A DNA stretch of 64,000 nt from Misgurnus anguillicaudatus (Eukaryota > Chordata > Actinopteri > Cypriniformes > Cobitidae). The notes under the pieces were generated by a model. The model was not told where the DNA came from, did no database searches, and was given only the letters and a program-made list of their open reading frames with translations. The stretch lies in contig NC_073352.2 of NCBI RefSeq assembly GCF_027580225.2, positions 3,722,501 to 3,786,500 of the forward strand. Reading direction: 5' to 3'. The translations under genes were made by a program, and so were the position numbers. This document shows positions 1-12,144 of the stretch, piece by piece. Every line of letters begins with the position of its first letter. Position 1 is the first letter of the stretch.

Positions 1-884
1 CTGCACATTGCAGTAAAAGAAATGCATTTTGTCATCAGTCAAGTCGAGTTTGATCTTCTGAAATTTTTATGATAAACACAAGCCAGACAGACAGAGGCAT
101 CATTCTGTGTCCTAGGATTCAAATGTATCATTTTATGAACTGTTTTATTTCAGTTATTTAAGTCACTACATTGGAAGTAAAGAAATGACTAAAAACTTTG
201 TAGTAACTCTACATTATACAGTATAGAACAGAGTGTAAGTGTTTGCGTGTATCCACTTCGGGGAAAGTAACCACAAAAGTCCATCACATTCATTAATCTG
301 CCACCCCACAACACAGATTACAAAATTTAGCTTTACAAGCAAAGAGTCGCAGGCCAAACAGACTTGGATCTAGATTACATAAAGTGAATAAGAGTTAGAG
401 GATGTGCCTGAGATTAACACTCATAAAACAGACAAACTAGTAAGACAAGAGTGTTTCCATTGCAGATTTCTGCAAAACTTTTGCATTATTTCAAAATGTC
501 GACAAAGACTATTAAAAAATGACTGCGTTTCCATTAAGTGATGATATGTAATTGAAACGTAGTTTTTCTTCTCACATTAAGTCAATTCATCATGTTGACT
601 GATGTTTGTAGGTTTACTATTATCTAGGGATGGCTGCTGCAAAATTAAGATTTTGACACTGTGTCGAGACCCCCAAGCGTAGATGTTTCGAAACACTGCT
701 CCGAAATGTGATTCGAAACACCCATGTCACGTGACTTTGGCTAAACGAAGCAGCGCATTTCACAAGTGTTTTGAAAGGTGGAGTACCTGCAATCTGCGTT
801 TAACTGACAGGAAAAAAATCAGACAATGCAACTCAATCAAGACTAAACTGGTAACGTTCTTTCTGATCCCATTTTTTAAACCCT
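1..884. other. No gene; AT-rich DNA with a short CpG-bearing repeat
   Basis: No convincing coding frame, splice structure or terminal repeat was found. Around 685-725 the words TTTCGAAACAC and ATTCGAAACAC occur close together, which suggests a dispersed repeat fragment, but I could not define its ends. Confidence 0.4.
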
Positions 885-1380
885 AGTTAATGTGTAATGT
901 TGCTATAATGGCATAAATAATACCTGTAAAATGATAAAGCTCAAAGTTTACTGCAGGTGATGTATTTTCTTTAACAGAATTCACCTTTCAAAGCCTACAG
1001 CGAACGGCCGGTTTGGACTACAGTCCTCTACTTCCTGCTTCAATGACGTCACTAGAACAGTTTTTTGACTAAACTCCGCCCACAGGAATACATCAGTCGC
1101 AGCTAAGCTAACGGCAAGCTAAGCTGCTACCAAATCACAACACACTAAACAAACTACACAATCAGAACTCATTACGTATTTCTGAAGGAGGGACTTTATA
1201 AAACAAGGAAGACATCAGCTCGTTTTGAGGACCGTGAAAACAGCGCTATACAGATAAGTAAATTGTGTGAAAAATACTGCATTTTTTTACACGTGAAACA
1301 TGAACACATGTTATATTGCGCACTTTAAACACAATCAAAGCTTCAAAAACACAGAAAGAACGGTAGCTTTAATTTAAAAA
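885..1380 (+). repeat. Dispersed interspersed repeat, copy A (inverted relative to copy B)
   Basis: This stretch is an inverted, diverged copy of the sequence at about 13967-14475. Shared landmarks include 'aaaatgataaagctcaaagt', 'ggactacagtc', 'actaaactccgcccaca', 'cagaactcattacgtattt' and 'acagcgctatacagataagt', each matching the other copy in reverse complement and in the right order. No coding capacity is apparent. Two long copies in opposite orientation about 13 kb apart show a dispersed element, probably a non-autonomous transposon; its class cannot be read from the sequence. Confidence 0.75.
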
Positions 1381-1694
1381 CACCTTGTACTGTGTTTAGA
1401 CCATTGGCCTTTCACGGCCATTCAGAGCTCTTGGTTGTCTCAATAAAAACTACCAGCATGCCATCCCCATGCCAACATGGATGCCCATTGCCCACTTCCT
1501 CTAAAGAAGTACACAATAAAAGTCCATCCTCTTGCAACACATAAACATGACAATATGGAATTAAAACATATAAGCAGAGAGGCAATTAAGCAGCATAAAC
1601 TGACTTTTTTTGCTTTTTTGTTTGGTGACAGTGCCATTTAATGCAGAACTTGTATTTAAACCAGTCACAAATCAAATTGTATACAAATTAAATA

Positions 1695-1718
1695 TGTGTG
1701 TGTGTGTGTGTGTGTGTG
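1695..1718. repeat. (TG)n microsatellite
   Basis: Twelve uninterrupted TG units, directly before the repeat at 1719-1900. Confidence 0.95.
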
Positions 1719-1900
1719 TATACCTGGTAATTATCACGTTGTGGGGACCAAATGTCCCCACAAAGATAGGAATAACAGTTAATTTATGACCTTGTGGGGA
1801 CATTTTGAGGTCCCCATGAGGAAATCAAACAGAATGATGATTCTTGAAAATCTAAGTTTTCTGTGATGATTGAGGTTGGGGAAGGGAATATAATATACAG
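1719..1900. repeat. Short dispersed repeat with GTGGGGAC/GTCCCCAC palindromes
   Basis: Contains alternating 'gtggggacc' and 'gtccccac' words, giving several short inverted repeats within about 110 bp (1738-1825). I recognise this 'guanine-run' repeat as widespread in teleost genomes, often next to TG microsatellites as here. Family assignment is from memory of the pattern only. Confidence 0.6.
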
Positions 1901-3138
1901 TTTGTAAAGTATAAAAACCATTATGTCTATGGAATGTCACCACAAAACATGGAAACCTATGTGTTTGTGTATAAGATATAAGTTAGAATTGAGGGCAGTT
2001 CTGAATGCTATCAACTAGTAGTAACGATATAAGAAGCCCGTAGCAATGTGCATACAGGGTGCTCTGAATTTTTAGCTATGGTCCTGGATACAATACTAGA
2101 CTTCACAACAGGACTATTACTGCTAAATATTAAATAATAAATTCATACAGTACCTGCTCTCTCCAGTCCACATAATAGCTAAAGGGACATCCAGCTGTTT
2201 TGACTGCTACACAGATTTTTCATGTGCAAAAGAAATGCCCTCCTACACATCCATTCATCAGTCTCTATGACCTGAAGTCTAGAGTTTCGTCCCACTCAAG
2301 CTGAACTACTCAGCAAGAGCTGTTCACATACTGAGTATAGCTAATCCTCTTCAAGCCCCGGTGGAGAAATAAAACGGATCAGACCTTAATGAAGCGTATA
2401 CAATAGTAGACGACACGCAGTGCATCTTAAATCAACTAAAATCAAGCTGTGATTTAAGTACAATGAATATGCAAATATTTTGTGGTTATGTGGGATTAGT
2501 AGGTCATGTCCATAGTTAATGTGTTGACTCAAAATAATAATTTCTTTGGCCAAGAATATATTTTCGAATTTAAAAATATGTTTAGTTTTAACATTCACAT
2601 ATATTTCAAAATGTATTTCAGGGGCAATTTTTTTAAATTTTATTTTATACATTTAAAATTTTATACTTAAAATTTTCCTGGCCAAAACATAAAAGTTTGC
2701 ATAAAATGTATACAATGAAGTATAAAATGTATAGTATATTTTTGCAGTTGAAAATATATTTATTTTTAATCTTTTTAAGTGTTTACAGGTTTGTAACATA
2801 CAAAGCTTTTCTTCCAATGCAATGTGAATATAAATGCTTTAAAAGGCGGGAAAAAATTGGGAAAATAGATTTTTATAAACATATTTCAAAACATGTTTCA
2901 GTACATATATTTTGGCCATTTTTTGTGAAATATATTCACACTAGGTTTCAACAAACACCTGTGTCAGATGCTAATTCCAAACCAAAGTGAGCATCCCTAT
3001 GCCTCATCCCCTTCGAAGGGCAAAACCCCTATAAAAATAGTTCAATTAAATATACTGTGCTAAGTAAATATAATCTATAAATGAACACATTAACTACTGT
3101 TAAACATATGAAACACATTTTTTCAAAACTAAGCTACT
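1901..3138. other. No gene; AT-rich, partly palindromic DNA
   Basis: About 2540-2940 is very AT-rich, with repeated 'aaatatattt' and 'catatatttcaaaa' words on both strands and TTGGCC near each end (2546 and 2921). This could be an old inverted-repeat element. Short open frames here follow from composition and show no protein motif. Confidence 0.4.
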
Positions 3139-4013
3139 ACTCTGAAAAAAAAATGTTATGTTGACTTTACTTAATTTTAATATGGCAAGTAGACACACAC
3201 AATACATTTATCTAAATCCAGATATATTTTTTTTAATTAAGTATACTTATAATTTAAAAGTATACTTGAAAGTTATTTCAGATTACTATATTCATAATTG
3301 TAGCTAAACTATTTTGAGAAGAATTTACTCTTTTTTTCCCAATATTCAGTACACTAAAATTAATTATGTGCAACCAGATCAATTTATGGTTTAAAATTTA
3401 ATCCAATAGTTTTTTATCTCTTATTCTATCTTAACTTTCATTAATATTGCGACAAATAAAGCAAACCCAATATTTTCAACTCTTACTTTATTAAGAGATT
3501 TTTGCTCTCCCAAATAAGAGTGCCAGTAATGTAACTCACCATTCGTAACAAAAACAAATGAACCATAATAGCTGGAAGACAGCAAATATTGTCAATACAA
3601 AAGCACAACTTTTCTAAATGATGGTAACCACAAAACAGAAACTCTCTTAAATCTCAAAGATAATATAACATTATACACTAACAAGTCTTTCTTTTTTGTA
3701 AAAAAAACAAATAAAATAGCATTTAATTTCAAATTTTACTCTACAAATGCAGTCCCATGCAAAGCATGCTGGAAAGTACACTGCCTAGTTATATTTACTT
3801 AAATAATTCAAGTAGTTTCAATATAAAATTATTAAGTTAATTTCCTTCTTACAAATTTGATTTCACCAGATAAAATTAAGTTAAATTTACTCAATAATGT
3901 GTTAATTTAGAATTACTTACATTTTTGTTTTATTTTTACTTTTTACAATTTGGTTTTTTGTAATAGATTTTTTTAAAGTTAAATTTACTAAGGCACATCA
4001 TTTTTTACAGCGT
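3139..4013. mobile_element. Candidate inverted-repeat element (CTSTGAAAAA-type ends)
   Basis: The left end reads CTCTGAAAAAAAAATG followed by a TTGACTTTACTTAA-like stretch. The right end, in reverse complement, reads ACGCTGTAAAAAATGATG followed by a TTAGTAAATTTAA-like stretch. The imperfect inverted ends and AT-rich non-coding interior suit a non-autonomous DNA transposon. No clean target duplication was found, so the limits are approximate. Confidence 0.4.
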
Positions 4014-5560
4014 ACCTTTCACCCTTCAATAATTGTATTTCTATAACTTACCAACATTATGTATTACATTAAAATAAAGACAAACTGAATTATTACTACT
4101 TGCTTTTTAGATTAGTATATAAAGTCATAATCTCCATCGTATTTGCTTCAAATTGCATTGCGAGAACTCATAACCCAATATAACGCAATATAATATAAAA
4201 AATAGAAATCACTTCCTTGATACTGTATGATCATGGCAAGCACAAAGGGATTCAGGTGTTCACTTTCATTTGAAACATTTCCTGGATATATCACTTGCGA
4301 TCTCTTTCGGGGAGGCATGAATGTGAATGAATGTGTTGCTTCGTGCCACATTCCCACATTGGGTGTTCATTATTTTTTGAAGAATTCAGCATCTCGTCAT
4401 CAAATATTCCTTACATACATGACTGCTGCTGTGTTAAAGAGTACTACTTGATTCTCGGCCAGATGACTAAGAGCACAACGCAGTTTGATACAGGCAGTAC
4501 AAAGAAGGAGAATTTATTTAACCTTCAGCCTTCATGTGTGTCTTTCAAATAATGTGAGCCAGTGGGTGTCAATGAGGGTCCTGTGTCTTTACATCTGGCA
4601 AGTATGTGTAGATCTCAGGAATCTGGTATAAGGCAGATGGAGGTAAATGATGTTCATGTTCTGCCCCACCAGTCTGTAGTCAATAACTGTGCGAACTCCC
4701 ACTCAACAGGGCACAAATGTAAACTCTCCATCCATAACTGTGAACCACATGAACTTCCTGTGAACCGCTCAAGTCAGAGGTTCACCCCAAATAAAAATTC
4801 TGCTATCATTATTTACTTATTTAAACTTGCATGAATTTCTGCCATAAAGTATGTTGCCATAAAGAAGTCCATACAGTATAACTCATATATTGTACTCCAT
4901 ACTGTACATCTCCCATCAGGTGGGAAAGGCTCAACTAAAGCTGGGATAACTCAAGAACTTAAATCAAATTTAGCTTCTTTATCACCATCGCTGAGACCAA
5001 CTTCGGTCTGTCAGCAATAGAGAGCCTTCTGACCTACTGCTGCACAATATAGTTCAACACCAGGTCACTACGGACAGGAAAACATGTCATTTGTACAGTA
5101 TTAACCACACTTAAGGTCATCTACAGTGGCTGACTTCAAAAGAAACTTACTCTTACTCTGTTTATCTTCATTTTATATTTGCCTTTTGCTTATTTACATT
5201 GTTAATCCTTGTGAGAGCTGCTTTAAGAGATTTGTTGACAATAAAGATCTATTCTGTTCTAAAATGAAACAAAAAGGCATTATTTGGATTGAAAAGACCC
5301 ATGTAAATGATTACATTATGTTGGATGATTTTATGAAGAATGCAGTAAATCACAAAAAAGGCTCACAAATATTCTGTCTGCATATATACTGTATGTTGGT
5401 GTTGGCCAACATTTCCAAATCCACAACCCTATTTTTACTTTAACATACCATGCTTTATTCTGTTTTAATTATTTTAATTGAATTATTTTGCTGTTGCTTG
5501 AAATCATGTTGTTCAAGCAAGTAAAATTACATGCAAACACCCACCCAAACTTCATAATGC
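4014..5560. other. No gene recognised
   Basis: Non-coding on inspection. About 4345-4415 contains a 'gggtgttcattattttttga' segment ending in 'atattccttac', related to segments at about 36255-36460, so part of this stretch is a dispersed repeat. Open frames of 70-105 codons at 4227-5443 have no recognisable motifs, splice context or codon signature. Confidence 0.4.
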
Positions 5561-5569
5561 ATAAAACAA

Positions 5570-6045
5570 TAGACCAATTCCACAAAAAAGAAATAGAAAT
5601 GCATCATCGCCAAGTAAACTTTCATCCTCATATTCAACAACAATTCTCAGGCAGGCCGTGGCGTTTAAATGATGCTCAGTTGGTACTAAAGGGCCCAAAG
5701 TATGGCAAGAAAATATCCCCCAAACCATTACACCACCAGCCTAAACCATTTATACAAGGTAGGATGGATCCATGCTTCATGTTGTTTACGCCAAATTCTG
5801 ACTCTATCATTTAAATGTTGCAGCTGAAATCAGAGCAGGCAGCATTTTTTCAATCTTCTTTTGTCCAATTTTGTGTGAATTGTAGCCTCAGTTGGTGCCT
5901 GGTGTGTCCTTCTGCTGCCGTAGTCCATCTGCTTCAAGGTTTCAACTTGTTTTCTGTTCAGAAATGCTGTTCTGCATACCTTGGTTGTTGCCTTTCTATC
6001 ATCTTGAATAAGTCTGCTCATTCTCTTTTGACCTCTAGCGTCAAC
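5570..6045 (-). pseudogene. Decayed Tc1-like transposase fragment
   Basis: Read on the minus strand, about 5750-5800 encodes VRIWRKQHEAWIHP, which I recognise as the segment after the first catalytic Asp in fish Tc1-type transposases. The flanking sequence (reverse complement of 'ttcttttgtccaatt' and of 'catctgcttcaaggtttc') also matches the usual order of that gene. The frame is interrupted by stops (one just after the quoted motif region) and the N-terminal DNA-binding part is missing. No terminal repeats were located. It is a different family from the intact Tc1 element at 55934. Confidence 0.65.
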
Positions 6046-6052
6046 AAGGCAT

Positions 6053-6055
<3 letters not shown>

Positions 6056-6093
<38 letters not shown>
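6056..6093. repeat. (CA)n microsatellite
   Basis: Nineteen uninterrupted CA units immediately beside the Tc1-like fragment. Confidence 0.97.
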
Positions 6094-6094
<1 letters not shown>

Positions 6095-6497
6095 CTCATA
6101 TTATACTTAACCCTACCAAACCTGCGGGAGTAGGGAGGGGGACAAATGCACTCATGCACGAAGCACACACTCTCACTGTACTTTGACCGATCCAAGCCCG
6201 GGCACACTTTCGTTTTCGCTTTACTTTTCGAAAACAGGAAGTAAAGCTGTTTTACACAATTGAAATAATGCGTTACTATATTGCATCCCTCATATTACTT
6301 GTCAGTTGGACAAGATATTAATGTGGCATACATGGGCTTGAATGGCCCTTACCTAAATTGTTATCTAGTGTTAATTTTATAACCACTGCACAATAACTTG
6401 GTATCACAGTCTAAAGTCAAAATATTGGAGTCGGTTTAATGTCCGGCCCCCTCTCGGGTTGCCAGACACATGCAGAAGTGCAACTGATGATGGGAAA
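6094..6497. other. No gene recognised
   Basis: Short non-coding interval between the CA microsatellite and the solo LTR; no motifs, inverted ends or splice sites noticed. Confidence 0.4.
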
Positions 6498-6502
6498 CAT
6501 AT

Positions 6503-6940
6503 TGTGAGGATTGCAAGACAGATGAACCCAAATGCAGACGATGTCGGGGAAAACAGAAAACACTTTATTCTTTGACAAAACAAAACCCACGAGGGGGTAC
6601 AAAACATGAAAACATATAACACTTGACTATGACTGGATACTGGACTAGACTGCAACACGACCACAAGAACAGAACACAATGAACCTGCACAGAACTAAAG
6701 ATACACTGACATTAAAAAGAAGAAAGCAAACAAGATAACGAGCGGGAACAGGTGATGGGAATAAGTGATAATTAACAATAAGCAGGAGAACGAGGGAGCG
6801 GGGACAAATGACAAGACACCGGAGGTACATGCCAAACACAAAAACAAGGCATGAACCTCCACACAAGGCCAGGGGCTGCCAGAACTCTGCCACCATGACA
6901 AAATACAAATATAACAAGACTTCAAGGCAGAGTCCTGACA
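6503..6940 (-). mobile_element. Solo LTR with 5-bp target duplication CATAT
   Basis: A 438-bp unit starts TGTG and ends GACA, with CATAT directly before (6498-6502) and after (6941-6945): an exact 5-bp target duplication typical of LTR retrotransposon integration. On the minus strand an AATAAAGTG polyadenylation signal lies near the left end (plus 'cactttatt' at 6560-6568). There is no internal coding region, so this is a solo LTR left by LTR-LTR recombination. The apparent open frames inside it are incidental. Confidence 0.85.
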
Positions 6941-7129
6941 CATATACCCTGAAGAAGGCTGTTTTGTGCCGCTACCCGTGGGTTGTTTTCCTTACCCCAT
7001 CCCATGTATTTTTAACTTTCTAATATGAAGTAGCCAGTTTAATAAAGGCTTTTTAAATTTTTCATTGAAGAAGAGTGCTTTGGATTCATCTTTTTGATGA
7101 TGGGAAGCGTTTATCTGCAATTTATTTTG

Positions 7130-7583
7130 TTGATTACAAATTACAAACTCACTTGTATGACTATTTATACCTCAATGAACATTCCAACTAACAATGACTG
7201 ACCATGAACAATGAACAGGCTGGATGTTTAAACAAGACAAGAACCAATGGCAGAACAGGAACAATTAACTACTTAGGGCAGGGGTGTCCAAAGTCGGTCC
7301 TGGAGGGCCTGTGTCCCGCAGAGCTTAGCTAAAACTTCCCTCAACACACCTGCCTCAAAGCATCTAGTCTGCCTAGTAAGACCTTGATTAGCGGGATCAG
7401 GTGTGTTTGATTAGGGTTGGAATAAAACTCTGCAGAGACACCGGCCCTCCAGGAGCAGGAGTGGACACCCCTGACTTCGGGCAACAGATAGGGAGATGGG
7501 TGTGGGCTATTTATGTCCATGGGTAAATAGAAACAACAACAGGGCACACAAGAAACAAGCAAAACACAAATTGAACTGTGACA
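7130..7583 (-). mobile_element. LTR-like unit interrupted by a small hAT MITE
   Basis: On the minus strand the unit starts TGTCACAG at 7583, directly after a purine-rich AGGGCGGG tract (7584-7600) of the kind that primes plus-strand synthesis. It has an ATAAATAG TATA-like box near 7512 and an AATAAA signal near 7125. It is split by the element at 7279-7473. The far end and target duplication were not resolved. It probably is the 3' LTR of the degenerate element extending rightward to about 10.26 kb. Confidence 0.5.
7279..7473. mobile_element. hAT-type MITE (CAGGGGTGTCCA ends)
   Basis: 195 bp with inverted ends CAGGGGTGTCCA and GGTCCTGGAGGGCC mirrored near the right end. It is flanked by ACTTAGGG on the left and ACTTCGGG on the right, an 8-bp duplication with one mismatch, as expected for hAT transposition. 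No coding capacity. A diverged second copy lies at 53685-53832. Confidence 0.8.
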
Positions 7584-8706
7584 GAACCCGCCCTATAAGG
7601 AGTGGCTTTCAGACACTCCTTAACAAAGTCCAGGTGGATGGTGGAGGGGAGAAGCAATAGGGGGCGGGGTGCCGGGCCAGGTGTGTGGGGACCTGTCCCA
7701 AATGGCACACTTCATGTTGACTTCCGGTCTCGTGGCCTTAAATTGCGCATGCTCGCTTAGACTCTGAGTCCGTAGGGTGTCCCATCTGTCATTTTTATTC
7801 TTCGAAGTGTGCTCATCAGCACCCCCTTTGCCCCCTTGAGGCAATCTTTGGCAAGCCCGCCCTGCAGTAGGCTTCACACAATTTACCAACCCAGAAGTTC
7901 TTGTGAAAGAGCAATCAGACCAATCAGACGACTGAAGGGAGGAGTTTACACTGACAGGGAATTTCTCTTCCTATTTCCGGCTTGACGCTCGCGTCTGTCC
8001 CAAAATACGACAAATACGGTGCAACCTCGTGGACTCGCATCAAGGGTCCCTAAAGTTCACTACATGATGTCATCAAAGTGTGGACTCTGAGGAGGACCAC
8101 AAGTCCGGAGTGTGCCATTTGGGACAGGGCCTGTAGTGGCAGAGGGCCTGGAGACCAGAACAGAGCTGGTAGTGGAGGCTGGAGCCAGAGCGCAGCCAGC
8201 AGAGCAGGAAGCAAGGGTGGAGACTGCAGAAAGAGAGACCAGGGTGCTACCAGTGACAGGAACCTGGACAGAGACAGAAGAGACACAGAGTGGTTAGATA
8301 AACAGAGAAACTCTGGAATAGTCATTTTGGCCAAGGCAGAGAGACCAGGAAGCTTAGAAATGGCCATCTTGGACAGGTCAGTGAGACTGGGAAGCTGAGG
8401 ACTGGCCATCTTGGACATGTCAGTGAGACTATGGAGCTCAGGCACAGCCATTTTGGAAAGAACAGGGAACTCAGGAAGCTCTGGGGTGACCATATTAGCT
8501 GACCTCTGAGACCCTGGGAACTTAAGAGTGACGACCTTGGCTTTGACAGGAAACTCAGAGAATACAGACTCAGCAAACTTGGTTGGGACAGAAAGCTCAG
8601 GGAACTCAGGTTCAGACCTTTCGGCCATGACATGGAGCTCAGAGAACTCAGGTTCTGCCATCTCATCCGTGACTGGAAGCTCAGGTGGTTCAGGTTCCAG
8701 GACTGT
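7584..8706 (-). mobile_element. Internal region of a degenerate LTR retrotransposon
   Basis: This follows the LTR-like unit and its polypurine tract. On the minus strand about 8330-8661 stays open and encodes a run of short degenerate repeats built around (A/E)(K)MA.PEL..L (examples: SKMAVPELHSL, SKMASPQLPSL, SKMAISKLPGL) with a roughly 12-16 residue period. The nucleotide repeat is visible as 'ccatcttggacaggtcagtg' and 'ccatcttggacatgtcagtg'. No protease, reverse transcriptase or integrase motif is present, so it is a non-autonomous or heavily deleted element. A small inverted-repeat element sits inside at 7691-8129. Confidence 0.45.
7691..8129. mobile_element. Inverted-repeat MITE (CTGTCCCAAATGGCACAC ends)
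   Basis: The left end CTGTCCCAAATGGCACACT is mirrored at the right end as AGTGTGCCATTTGGGACAG, about 19 bp of perfect inverted repeat. The interior is about 400 bp and non-coding. A clean target duplication was not found. It interrupts the LTR-derived block. Confidence 0.75.
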
Positions 8707-9950
8707 GGTAACGCTTTATATTACAACACGCAATGTACCGCGCAATTAAACAGAATTTACAGCATACCTGTTGGTAATAACAGAGTACCTCTACAGTACA
8801 TACTTATAGGTATAAGGGAACAATGTGTTAAGTTTGAGGTAATAAGGGGGTAAGAATATGGAAAATTATTCTCTAAGTATTTCATAACTACAGGGTACCT
8901 ATTGTAATATTACATGGTATGTATGACTTACGTCTATGGGTAATATGGTCTGTTTAATGTTTTGGGTTTTTTTCATATTTGCTGATGAAGTGTATTGTAT
9001 AGCCTACAGTTGATGTCTACAAGCCACGTCGGCAAATAAAATATTAGCACAATAAATAATAGCAACTTGTACCTCTTTGATATGTATACAGGAGGTACCA
9101 AGTAACTCTTATATTTGCGGGCTGTAAATTAAAGTGAAGAAAGTTTTTAAAACCTCTTAAAGAAACTTCACCTCAGGATCGCGTTCCAGCAAACCTCCTG
9201 CAGACGGCCGCGCGCTCTACACCTGCGCAGTAGCCTACGCATATAGTCGTCTTTTGCTTTAGCGGGAGCTGATATCTGCTGTTGTTTCATTCTGGTTTGC
9301 CATTGCATAATTATAAAATAATTGTCTTTACACATGTTGCAAAGTTTTATTCTACCAATGATAACACCTATTAAAAATAAACAAATAGCGTGCTGCTTTG
9401 TGGTCATTATTGTGTCATTTGAAATAAAAGTAAATAAATTGCAAAGCGCCCGCAAATGTAAGAGTTTCCTGGTAAATAGGGAATAAGTTGCTATTTTTAT
9501 TGTACTTACCTTAAAGAAAAGATAACCACATTAAATCAGCTGGACTTTCGTTTTTAAAAGCAAGTAATAGGCTTCTAAAATAAAAGTGATGTGCTGTTAT
9601 ATTAATTTGCCGATGTGGCTCGTAGACATCGACTATATACAACATTCAGTAGTCAATATGAAAAATTCACAATAAAATCATTAAAAAAAAACATAATTTC
9701 CCCATAGACTTGACTAAGTCATACATACCATGTAATATTATAATAGGTACTCTGTAGTTATAAAATACTTAGAGTATAAATAATTTATAATTCTTCATAT
9801 TCTTACCCCCTTATTACCCCAAACTTAAAATATTATTAAAATATTATTCCCTTGTACGTACTGTAGAGGTACCCTGTTGTTACAAATAGGTACGCTGTAA
9901 ATTCGGTTTAATTACGCGGTACTTTGCGGGTCGTAAAATAAAGTGTTACC
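8707..9950. mobile_element. Full-length palindromic (foldback) DNA element
   Basis: The left arm 8707-8940 pairs with the right arm 9700-9950, starting GGTAACGCTTTATATTA against GGTAACACTTTATTTTA. Pairing continues into the middle: 'acaagccacgtcggcaaat' near 9018 faces 'atttgccgatgtggctcgta' near 9605, and 'aatagcaacttgtac' near 9058 faces 'aataagttgctattttt' near 9482. The whole 1.24 kb is thus one long imperfect palindrome with no coding capacity. CTGT occurs on both outer flanks, which may be a 4-bp target duplication or chance. It is inserted in LTR-retrotransposon-derived DNA. Confidence 0.8.
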
Positions 9951-10262
9951 CTGTAGCATCCTCTGGAAAAACTGAGGAACAGAGAGCAGACCACACACAC
10001 AATGCCGTTGCCATCACAGGAAGCACCGTAGACATGGGACATACCTCAGATGGCTCTGAGACCACCGGACTTGGGTCAACGGACTTGGTGTAATCCACAT
10101 GCAACAACTGACAAAGGACTAACAAAACAGGGCAATATATACACATGGACAACAAACATGGATAACAGAACACACAACTTCAACATAAGAGTACGAGACC
10201 AAGAATACAGAACAGGAACACAAAATAAACACAAACCCAAATGACACAGAACAGGACCGTGA
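9951..10262 (-). mobile_element. LTR-like remnant to the right of the palindrome
   Basis: On the minus strand it begins TGTCACGG near 10260 and has a TATATATT box near 10135. Composition is A/C-rich on the plus strand, as in the LTR-like unit at 7130-7583, but the detailed sequence differs, so it may be from another family or a very diverged 5' LTR. No target duplication seen. Confidence 0.35.
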
Positions 10263-11896
10263 CAAAGATCCGCTGTAAACACAATTTATATTTGCTTCTT
10301 TTTGTTGCTTTTATGTGGAGTAAAATCTAATTTAATCTAACATGTAACTTATTTGACTACATTTTCATCACAAAATTAATCAAATGTATTTATATGTTTA
10401 AAAATGATTATATTAACAAATCTGCTTTTTCTGTATATTTTGTGTGGTTGTACACCCACACTTGGTAAAGGATTTTAAACTAAAGACCAGAGTTGATCTA
10501 AAATTTGTGATATAAGTATCATTTTAAAATACCTGAAGCATTGACTGCACATTTCATCTCTGCTATTGATTGTTCTTCACCCATGATAGCCATCTCCACA
10601 TGAAGCAAACAATCATTAAAACAAGACTGTGGACTGTGGCTAATTTTAAGGGACATTACAGCTGTTAGTAAAAGCTTTAACAACATACAGTACCACATTG
10701 ATATTTCTCAGTTTAAATCAGAAGCAGGAACATTGCTTTAGGCCATGTTTAGAGTTTAACTTACCTATCAACACAAACATCATAATGCTACTTTGTCCTT
10801 CACATAAAACAAGACTGAAGATGGCAGTATGTTTTCATTTGCATAGAATATTTAATGTATACATTAAGCAGATTATTTCCTGTAACATCATATGGAATGG
10901 AAATTATGGATGTCTCTCTTATCAGGAACACCCAGTTCAGTTCTTAAAGTCTCTGCGTTGATAAGATGTGAAATGTTCACTGCTGAGCTGGGTTAAGAAT
11001 TACTACATTAGAAGCATAGGGTAACTGTGCAGAAGTCTGAAACCTAAAGGTGCTATCTGGTTTAGGGATCTTAAATCACCACAAACACTCGGCTCACAGC
11101 TTTATCCTCTCTTGATGATCTCCCGAAATTGCTATTGCCAAAGGTAGAGAGTTGTGGAGTGACTTTATCCTTGTCTCTATTTATTTCACATGGCGGTACC
11201 ACGTGTTAACAAGGTTGTAAAGCTGAAATCTAGGTAGAGCTTTACTGATAATCAACATCTTGTCTAAAAGGGATCATCAAAGTAAAGTGTAACCTGGAGA
11301 GTTTATGTACTGTATCACCCTGACATTTAAATGACTACACCAGAATCAGGGGCTTCCCAAGCCATGTTATTCTATACTAAAACTATTACATTTTGTGTAA
11401 AATCACCTTGATCAAAGATTGACTCAAGATGAAAATCATGGTAAATAGTATTACTGTACTCATTCACTAGAAATAGAATAGACTTATTCTGTCTGCTCGG
11501 TTATATTCTACACATTTTGGCAAACATAGATCATTTGGGTATTCCCTGCCTACACAAATTTTGCACATTTTCCTCATTACACATGATATACTGCAGAAAG
11601 GGTAAATGTATTATGTTACAATGCTATTCTGAAATAGCCTAAAGCCTGATGTCAGAGAAGCGTTCAAAGGGTGCTTTTATTTGAAAACTGGGATAAAGTT
11701 TCGTTGATTCCTCAGCTGATAAAGTCAGTATGAATCCACTTTAATTTCAATAATCTGCCACTGAGAATGATATCCAAGGAAACAAAATAAAATGTAGGTT
11801 GGGGCTTGATTTTATTCATTAGGGATTGTTCGGATTGTGGCCATTATATCCCAGAATGCAGCCAGACATTTACAAAGGGGGGCTTGAAAATGGTGA
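10263..11896. other. No gene recognised
   Basis: AT-rich with no convincing open frame, inverted ends or microsatellite. It may hold host intronic or intergenic sequence. Confidence 0.4.
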
Positions 11897-12144
11897 CTTC
11901 AGCTGAAACACAAATCCAGACAGGGATTAGACTAGTCCTAGACTAAAATAAAAGTAAGATCTGTCCAAACTGAAAACAACTAGCAATGACATATCTTAAA
12001 ATACATCAGTGTCCTTTGTTTTGCCTCAAAATGCACACAAGGCATGTTTTTAGTAAGGCATGTTTGTTAAATCTAGTTAAATTTCCTAATGAAACTAAGG
12101 TCTAGTCCCGTTTTAAGGTAATCCCTGTACGGGAAACCACCCCC
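11897..12144. mobile_element. MITE, family 'CAGGGATTAG', copy A
   Basis: The left part CCAGACAGGGATTAG and right part, in reverse complement GTTTCCCGTACAGGGATTA, form imperfect inverted ends of a 248-bp non-coding unit. A second, more diverged copy is at 34758-34989, sharing for example 'tttgttttgcctcaaaatgca' against 'tttgtttcgtctcaaaatgc'. Confidence 0.7.

Noticed and set aside
2386..2990. Frames of 88 and 97 codons on both strands
   Set aside because: Composition is extremely AT-rich and palindromic; products are Lys/Ile/Phe-rich low complexity.
5815..6186. 123-codon plus-strand frame ending in a poly-HT tract
   Set aside because: It is antisense to a dead Tc1-like fragment and continues into a CA microsatellite.
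8050..8661. 203-codon minus-strand protein as a host gene
   Set aside because: It is made of short degenerate repeats within an LTR-retrotransposon-derived block and its C-terminal half reads through an unrelated inserted MITE.
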